A stretch of 64,000 nucleotides of DNA from Dipylidium caninum (Eukaryota; Platyhelminthes; Cestoda; Cyclophyllidea; Dipylidiidae): positions 1-64,000 of the forward strand of contig QEYB01001237.1 in assembly GCA_017562135.1 (NCBI GenBank), written 5' to 3'. The notes beneath the pieces were generated by a model. That model searched no databases. It was not told where the DNA came from and worked only from the letters and a program-made list of their open reading frames with translations. The number at the start of each line of letters is the position of its first letter. Within the stretch, counting starts at the first letter, position 1. Both the position numbers and the translations under genes were made by a program. Positions 1 to 9,200 of the stretch are shown here, one piece after another.

Positions 1-188
1 GGAGGTGAGGGGTTGTTGGTAGGATGCCGAGAAAAAAAAGTGATACAATATTGTCTGTTACATCTATTGCCTGTTATATTCAAATAATATTTTTTTATGT
101 TCCCCAGCGAGGACTACATGCAGTCCGCAGGCTGTTGTGAAATCACATTTTGGTCAAAGAACGCGGTGGACCATAACTCGCAGAGTAA

Positions 189-284
189 TTAATGGCCAAA
201 GCTTGGGAAAGCGAGTTCAACCAGACGGTTTCTCAACTGGTCGGACGCGCATACCCGAGTATGGTGGTTAGTTTCGCGGCCGAG
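189..284 (+). CDS. NPC1: NPC1 exon (luminal segment before the sterol-sensing domain)
   Basis: Codes for a segment beginning [11 protein letters not shown] and ending VVSFAAE, which lines up with human AWEKEF and TISFTAE. The donor GTGAGT follows at 285 in phase 0. The left edge is unresolved: a TAA lies in frame at 186-188 and the CAG acceptor at 181-183 is upstream of it, so either the acceptor is unusual or a base is wrong here. Confidence 0.6.
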
Positions 285-3200
285 GTGAGTCTTGTGCCCT
301 CTTCTCCATGTATAAATGCGATGCGGGAGTGGCACGGTGTTTGGATTTGGCGCACCAAACATTCGTTGAGATGAGTTAGGGTTGCTGAGTTCGTCCTGTT
401 TATCAATAGTTTTCGAGTCCTATGGTTTGGTGTGTGTTTGTCGTCGGATCGGTGGTGCTTCTTGTCGTTTTTTGCTCATCGTCAAGGAGAAAATTTTGGG
501 GCTGATATGATTCTCCAATCTTAGAGCGAACGCGTTATTGCGCGATGGCTACGGAGTGAGTGTCTTTTACATCCTGCATTTATGAACTTATAACTTTTGT
601 AAAAGTTTGTCATATAGTATGAAGGAAATGATCTTCGTGAATATGGCACTGATTTCTGTAGGATGCACTCCATAGACTTCCACCTTGTCTTCATGCGCTA
701 GAGTGGTCGCGTGTTAGATCGATGGGAAAGAATCCGGCTAAAATATATTCCTAATGTGGCTAAGATGCGGAAGCCTTTTACTTAATTCCTATCTCTACTT
801 CAACCAATGAACACGTATGGCCGTCCCCGTTCATTTCCACTTCCCCCGTAATCGTATTTTAAAATCGGTCGTGGGGCGGCGACAATTTCTACATGGACGA
901 CCTTAGAGTTTCGACTGATTTCAAAAAAACAAATATGGGGTCGTCGCTTTTTTCTGTATTCTTCGTTTCCGCTACTAGGGCATGACCAGTTATGTTGGAA
1001 ATTTATTTCCGTCCAGCAACTCGTCCGCGATTTCTTTAGAGTTTTGCATTTTAATTTAGAATGGATTTCATGAATGTGTCGTTCAATTTTACATTTTTGT
1101 TGAGTGCGCCGTTTTGGAGCACTCTTACCTTGAAATTTTAGACCAATATCTGTTATTTGGATGTAAACTGTGAATGGTACAATTCGAACATAGCGCCTAC
1201 TGAAGGAACAACAATCGCTTCCACTGCGATACGGTAATCCCGCGTTTTTGCGTCTTGTAAAATTCGCCATTTCGGATTAATTATGACAGCGTGGCGCAGA
1301 AGGCACATGCATACGAGAATTTTCAGGTAAATACAGAAGGTTCTTCGTGAGATATTTCATTAACAAACGTCCTTCGTAGAACGAACTTCCTCTGAGAGTT
1401 AGGAATTAGGTATTTTTTTCCTTACCGTTGGTCGGTGCGTCATGGGAAACCAAATAAACACCAACGGGTGAGTACCAGTTGTGTCTGTAACAATCTTGTA
1501 GATCAGTGCTTAAAACAATGATAAATTTCTGTTATTTTCAGCGTTCCTAGTGGAGGACGAAGATCGGTCGGCAATCCCCTCGGACATCTCCACCATCAAT
1601 CATCAGTTATGCCGTGATGGTGCTCTACGTCAGCATTAAGTCTCGCAACTATAAGGGGCCTTCGCAACTTGTCTGTAGGTTTCTGGTGGCATGGAGCATC
1701 AGATGGAAGAGTATGGGCTTTGCCCACATCGAGAGAAGCTAAGTCGGGTCGCTTACTGACAACACTTGCATTCATCTCAAGTCTTTATAATAACCAAACT
1801 GAGTGGGTAATTGCCCCTCCGAGAGATGTCAGTCCGAAATATTCTGCATTTAACTAAAAGCACACAGCGTGTAATAGAATAGCTCGTGTACTTTTCATCA
1901 ACTTTTTACAATTCGCCTTCCTCTGGGAGCCATCAGCCACTCCATGCATCCGCGAGTAATGTCGTCTAGTGAACCAAAGGGTGGTGTGTCCCTAGTTCTT
2001 TCGCCCAACTGTTCGAGGCCCTTCCACACAAGGAGGTGTGTTGGACTAGTGGGTAAGAAGGAAACATGAGCAAGTGAAAAATGCTCGCCTCCTCGAGCAT
2101 TGTTATCCTGCACATGTGTTCTCCTTCTCCGCCCATCCATCAGCCAATCTGGTAAAACAGGCTCGTGGGGAGAGCTTCAATACAATTGCCTTTTATTCGC
2201 TGGAAAGGCACTAGTGCACTTGTTGGTGCCATTGGCGGTGTAAATAAGGTGACAAAGTTGGAGGGAAGCAAATGGTGTTAGGAACACGAGTGTGTGTGTG
2301 TGTGCTAGACATGGGTGAATGTGTGAACTCTTCTCCTTCAGGTTGACGTGAAGATTTCTCTGAGTATCGGCGGTGTGTTGATCGTCCTCGCTTCTGTCTT
2401 CTCCTCGATTGGCCTCTGGTCATTCGTTGGTGTTGCTGCCACCCTCATCATCATCGAGGTGATTCCCTTCCTGGTCTTGGCCGTTGGTGTGGGATAACAT
2501 TTTCGCATCTATGGTTCAGGACTTCCTCATGCATGAACACGAAAGGGTGGACGAGGAAGATGAAAAACGTGGTTTCGAGAAGCCAGGAGAGCCTTGCCAA
2601 CGTGGATGACGGGGTTGGGAATCAGGTGGCGCTGTTTGGGGAAGAGTTTTAGGCTTAGCTGTTTGTCGGGAACGGAAGAAAAACGGCGGCGTGTGCGCGT
2701 GTGGCCAGTAACTAAAGATGCGAAAAAACCATGCCCCATCTGCTGGGACTGTAGAGGTGCGGATCGCCAAAACCATGGGGCGTGTGGGTCCCTCCATGCT
2801 CCTCTCTAGTCTGGCGGAATCCATCGCTTTCTTCTGTGGTACGTTATTCTTTCGTTTACTTTGTCTTGGGGCACACATTTTCCACAATAGATGAGATTTT
2901 AGCAATACAATGTTCAGTACCGGCCTTACGAAGTCGCCTGTTGCGACTGTTATGAGAGCTTCAAAGTTGGCGGTGCAATCCAATAGACTTACCACTTTTT
3001 TAGAATTCGTTCATTGTAATTGTTTCCCCTACCGCCATATTCTGTGACTTTCATATATTGCGTTTTTTGGCGATTTTCATGATACCATACCTTAGCGACT
3101 GTGGAGCAAAATTAATATTTGTATTAGGGCGACTTTTCTCATTGCCAACGTGACCTTGAAGTGGGTGTCGGATGATTTGTGAGTGGGAAGGGGGTTCAAG

Positions 3201-6200
3201 GCCTGCCATTCACATGGCACCATGCACTAGTCCTCGGTGCTGACCATATTGAGGCCACCGCGTGTTTGGCAGCCGGTGACAATTTCAATGAAATGAGAAT
3301 GCATTTGTAAAAGTGTGGAAAGTGAGGATGGTAGTTGGTTATATGGGGATGGGGGTGGGAGATATAGAGGACCCTCCATTATTTCTACCTGGTAAATCAG
3401 TTCCTACACTTTGTCATCAGATTATCCTATTTCAATTGTTTTCTTTGAGATATGGTTACTTTAGGAAAGGATGAAGCCATGGGCATGAACTGATCAGCAC
3501 GTAATATCATTTAAGTGTTCCGTGCCCTTGCTTGTGCCGGCAATTACAATTCCTCACTTAGTAGTATATTTTATTTCTACGTCATTAACACGAGGAAGTT
3601 ATTATTGTTTAAATATCGTGGACCGCTACAGTCCATCTCGCGGTTGCGCTTTCTTATTTTTACTGTGGACGAATGGGACATGATTTGAGGGTAGAAAATC
3701 GTGTGTTATCGCAAGGTAAATGGCCCGCTTGGCTCGCACTTTGAACACCACCTTGAGGAGTACTGGAAAATTGGAATTCGTTGGGTCAGTGCTCCCTCTG
3801 CGGTTTTTTCCCGAGCGAGGACGCTGGGCTCGCACTTGTGAGGCCTCCATTGAGACCACCTTTAGTTGGTAGAATGGCGACACGAACACGGCGGAAGTTG
3901 TCAGACTGGTGGGCAAGGCAAGAGCAGACCCGCGAGCAGAAGAGGTGTTATCCGTTGGAAAAGGGAATGAGATTTCTCTTTTCTTCTATTTATTCATCTG
4001 CATTGGTTGGGTGAGAGAAGCAGTAGGTCTCGCACAAAACCCCAATTTTGCTCCTACTTAAAGTCCCTACTAAAAGAAAAAGTGACGCTCAGTTTGCCTT
4101 ACCGAATAAGATGCGACATAGTGGCGTCCGTCTCGAGTAAATCTCTCTCCAGGCTGTCAGGTTGGTGCGTTGAATATTCTGTTGAATATTCTTTTATTTT
4201 GTCGGTGCTCGTTTGGCGTTTATGTGGAGTGTTTCGAATGCACAACCTGGAGAACTTGCTGGCGTGGGAGCGAATCACCACAAAGACCTATTTGCTGAAG
4301 TAAATCTGCGGGTCTGGACACTTCAAGTGGACCTTTAGAGAGGGGCATAATTAGTCTGTTGATATTGTCGTCCGTCCATCCTTCTGTCTGCATCGTTGCG
4401 AATGCGGCAAACGCGGCAAACTTGAGTGGTTCGCCTTGTCTCCCTTCTCTCCCAACAGTGCCTTACCAAAAGGCGTCAACTTGAACGAAAGTGGTACTTC
4501 TACCACTTAAGCAATCGTCACCTGTGTTTACAATCACAATCTCCTGGCTTCCATACCGATAGGCTTCAATCTGCATTTGAAAGTCAGATCTAGTTCACTT
4601 GTCACTTGGTTTAAACTTTTCCTATCCTAACCGCCAGAGTCTGTTGATATTCTGTTGTCGAGTTAAGTTGGCATTTGTACTATGGCGACTTTCCTCATTG
4701 CCAACGTGACCTTGAAGTGGATGTCGGATCATTTGTGAACGAGAAAGGGTTCAAGGCCTCATTCACATGGAACCTCACGCGAGTCCTCAATGTCGACCAC
4801 ATTGAAACCACCGCGTGTTTGGCAACCGATGAAAAATTCCCATGAGATGGGAATGCACTCGGCGCAGGATGAAAGTGAGAAATGGAACTTGGTTTTAGGG
4901 GTGGCCTCACCCGTCTTTTGTCTTCGCCTGGGAAATTCTGGAAACTGCTTTATCTTTTACAATTGTCTTGACATCGGACCAAACTATTCAAACTCATTCT
5001 TTTGGAAATATGGTTCGTTTAGCAGGTGATAAGCCATTGACATGAGTATCGCGGATGTGTTTTCTCTCTCTCGATAATGAGTTCCTATGCGTTTTATGGA
5101 TGCAACTCTCCATGCTTCAAATCGGCACTCCCAAAGTGTGACGCGGCAAAGGGGAGTTAATAGCAAATAAGAATACAGGAGATAGAACATGGGGAAGGAA
5201 GTTGACAAACATGCTCCAAAGTTGTCAAATATAGCAAACTCCAGTGCCTGTTGGTAGTCTTCCCTTTACATTTCCACCAGACTTCCCGCCGACTGTGGGG
5301 CGTGGAACCTTGATTTAGGCAGCTTATTTCATTTAGCAACAGTAACACTTTACTGGTCACAGCCTAGAAGTTTGAGAGTCGCTTGCAAGGAAAGGGAATG
5401 GAGGCTGAATTTACTGCTCATCCTCCTATTCAGGCGCAATGACAAACATGCCTGCAGTTCGTGTCTTCGCCCTTTACGCGGGAGTGGCCATCGTCATCAA
5501 CTTTCTCTTGCAAATTTTCGCCTTTACCGCCCTCCTAACTCTGGACGCGAAGCGATCGGAGGTAAGTTGCACCCTCTGCTATCAAACAACCTTGTTTCGA
5601 TGCAATTGTGTCGCAGTGTCGTACCCCCTTGGGCAAACCAGGATGCTACTGCGATGAGCAAAATGGATGGTTAAGCCAGCTTAGATTTGATTGGATTATT
5701 CTGCCTCATCCTTGACAATGCGAATCACTGTAAATACGGGGTACAACAGCTCGTTAGGTGGTAATGGCATGAGCCTAGGGGCACATTTGGCGAATTGATG
5801 CAATGTGACACAGAAGAAGCTAACAACTCTCAAACACCTCGAAAATGCCTCACCCACCTACTGCGCTCTACCTCGAACACTTCCGCCTACTGTTGCAACC
5901 GGTTCACTAGATGGAATTTGCGTCTCGGGGATGTGTTGTGTGTCACTACGTTGCGAAGCTGGATCTAACTAGGACGGCCTGACGAGTCTGGAACTTCGCC
6001 GAAGTGAGATCAGGCAAAAGTCTTTCGCTAAAAAGCGTATAACTGAATGGAATGAAAGAACTAGTGGGTTTAAAGACATGTAAATTAGTCTTTTAAGTGG
6101 GAGGATCTTCTTCAACCCGGAGACGCTTGCTGTTAAGCTTCCTTTAGTCCTGTGGATCTCCTTCATATGTCCCCCGCGGTCATTTGGTTGGACAAGTCAC

Positions 6201-9200
6201 AATTACTCAGTGGATGGGTTGATTGCAAACAAGAAGAGGTAGATGGACGTGAGGCACGTTTTTATGCGGGGATAATTTTTCATTCTTGGCAAGTGGATGT
6301 GACGAATCCTGGGTAAGGCACCTACTCTCAGGTGAGACGAGCTTTCGTCCCACTAAATAGATGATGGTGAGGAAATATGTCATCGGTGAAAGACCTCATG
6401 GCCTTCCTTTTGCCGCCCCTTCAAGCGGGCTGTTAACGTCGTCACCGCCATCTACACTTTTGAGCATCCACTAGAGGCAGCTAATCGTGTCACATCTTCT
6501 TCTTCTTTCTCTTTCTTTGCCATTGCAGGCGAATCTCTTTGATTTCTGCTGTTGTGTAGAGGTGGTTACGCCAAGTGAGAGCCTTACGGATGAGGACGAC
6601 TCGATGCCGGAACCTGCAAACCTCGAAAAACGGCGCAAAAAGAAAAGTTGGTCTATTATTTAGCTTTCCTCCTACTTTCCTCCTTGCCTTTGTTCTTGAG
6701 CTCTTTGCCTAGACGCCACCTTGACGAATTGCTCAGTTTCCGTGGTGGGACAAGCAGCAGTGAATCAGTGGTGTGTTGACGAGAAACGTGCTCTCACGAT
6801 GAAGACGCGATTAGCCGCCTCAATTGGGGAATTGGGTGGATTTGTGTTTGTACACGCTTTAGACCTAACGGAATCATGAAGAGTTGTAGTATCATCGCCT
6901 TCCCATGCTCGTAGGGCGGCCTTCCTCTTACCCCATTGAGCGTGTTTTGGTCCGCGTCGCTTTGGATCTCTGGAATAATGGGGTGGGAGGATCGGACACC
7001 TGGTGAGATTCGCAGTCGCGAAGTGTAAAGACATGCAAACAAAAGGACTCTTTATTGTGCACTTTATTCGCCGAAACCAGTGGTAGGAAGCACTTGAAGT
7101 TGCAATTTTCTCTCCACTGCCAAACGCCGCTATTCACCCCGTATCCGCTTTTCCCGCAACACCAGTGACTGGTTTATCCGTGGCATGCCGGTCGGTACGA
7201 GTTAAGTTGGTGATGATTCGCCTAACGAACTCAATGTTCGGCTGTCATTTTTACGATTGGGCACTTGTGTTGACGACCATCTTGCTGGTTTTGACTTTTA
7301 GCTTATAATCGTTCATTCTCTCCAACGCCTTCCTTACGAGAGTGTCTCGTCTCATCAGTTGTGGCCGCTTGTGCTCCTCCCCCGATGTAGTGGCTGGTTA
7401 GCAGAGTCAGCAGATAATCGAGGTGTTTGATGGCCACACGGCTGGCGGACTAACTCTTTTTCCTTGTCTTTGTCAACAGGGAAGAGTGACAAACCCTGGT
7501 TGTACCGCTTCGTGGCGCACATTCTAGCGCCTTTCATCCTCTCCAAGTGGATCCGCGTCTTCCTCTTCATTGTCTTCCTCGGATGGGTGTGCTTCTGTGC
7601 CTTCATCATTCCGGGGGGGATTAAGATCGGCTTGGATCAAAAACTCTCAATGTCCCTGGACTCCTACGTGCTGGAGTATTTTGATGCTATCTCGAAGCTG
7701 CTGGAGGTGGGTCCACCGGTCTACTTTGTGGTCACGAAGGGTCACGACTTTGATTCACTGCAAGGTCAGAATCAACTTTGTTTCGGGGACGGCTGCGATG
7801 TGGATTCGCTTGTTCGGACGCTAAGTCAGAAGATTGCAGAAAAGAAGTGAGTTCTTATTTTGCACGTACGTGGTTTTGTCGGGTTAGTGTGAGTTTCGGT
7901 GAGGAGGAGTGGTGGTCGTACAGACTTGTGTGGATTTAGACAAGGATTGGTATAACTCTGTCGATGTAGCATTATGTGGAGCTTAGTGCTCATTGGACAA
8001 GATTTGTTTTCCAGCCTAGCCTAGCCTAGCCCAGCTCAGCCCAGCCCAGCCCAGCTCAGCCCAGCCATCTGCTGAACCCAGCCGAAGAGTAAAACAGGGT
8101 AGAGTAGAGTGGCGTAGATTAGTGTAGAGGAGAGGAGAGGAGAAGAGAGGAGAGGAGAGAAAACGGAAACGAGGTAAGGTGCGGAGAGAGCGGAACAGTT
8201 GAATTTCTGGACTGAGATGGGGGGTGGTTTGTTTGTGAAAGGGTTGAGTATGGAAATATGTTGAAGAGTGAGTTGACGCATCTCTGGAAGTGGAATATCA
8301 TCTTTCCTATGGTCTATTGCCGATGAGTTGACACGTTTTACTATCTTGATAGTCTTCCTCTCACCCTAAAGTTAACAATCATACGTTCCCTGGGACATCT
8401 CCTCTTTTATGAATATTTCCGTACATATCATAGCTGACAATGTTTCAACATTGTCATAGTCAATGTATCAGTCCTATCGTTTGGGTGCAGTGCTTTATGT
8501 GGTGGCACCCTCCGCGGATGTGATGCGAGATGAAGTGAAACCGCTGGTCGTCGCCCTATCATTTTTTTTATTTTCAATACTCTAACTCCTTCTTTACTTG
8601 TGAAATGGAAAGGACTGCACAGGCGGTTTTTTTTGGACCGGTGGACCTCGAAATCGTTCATTTTTTCCCCTAGTCCCATTTTGCATTTTGAGAGCTTGCT
8701 TTTAGTGTGGATTTTGTTGAAGTACGTGCAACTGGGGGCGTCAAACGCGTACCGAAAATCTGTTGTATAGTTTGTTTGTTTTCCATTGCAACGGAACCGA
8801 TGGCTTCTGCCAACGTGGATTGTGGCGGCCGGGCAGTCGTATGTAATTGCCACTAATCGTATGTTTAAGACCCTTGGCAAAAGTCGCACCTGTGTCGTAC
8901 CAAGTTTAGTTTGATCTACTATTTCATATTTGTTGGCAGTGACAGGCTTCGTCTTTTAATTAGCAACGCTGAATAAATCGGCCCAAGTCTGAGAATAGAT
9001 AAAAGCAGGAAGTGGAAGGAAGGCAGGGAAGTGGAGGAGATAAAACAATAAACGACTAAGTTAATGCATTTGTTTTTAATGCCTTTCAAATTATTTGCTT
9101 ACATCAAATAATTTGACTGGCATCATTTCCGCCTACTTTCTGTCCCGCAGATCTTAAGACGTTAATTAGGTTTATTCGGACCAAGAGAGATTATAAATCC

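Noticed and set aside
800..1270. 156-codon open frame on the minus strand
   Set aside because: Lies in an NPC1 intron on the opposite strand; composition shows no domain, no splice sites and no family resemblance.
2516..2995. 159-codon open frame on the minus strand
   Set aside because: Antisense shadow of two NPC1 exons.
8428..8889. 153-codon open frame on the minus strand
   Set aside because: Inside the NPC1 intron 7847-9590, no recognisable domain, likely chance.
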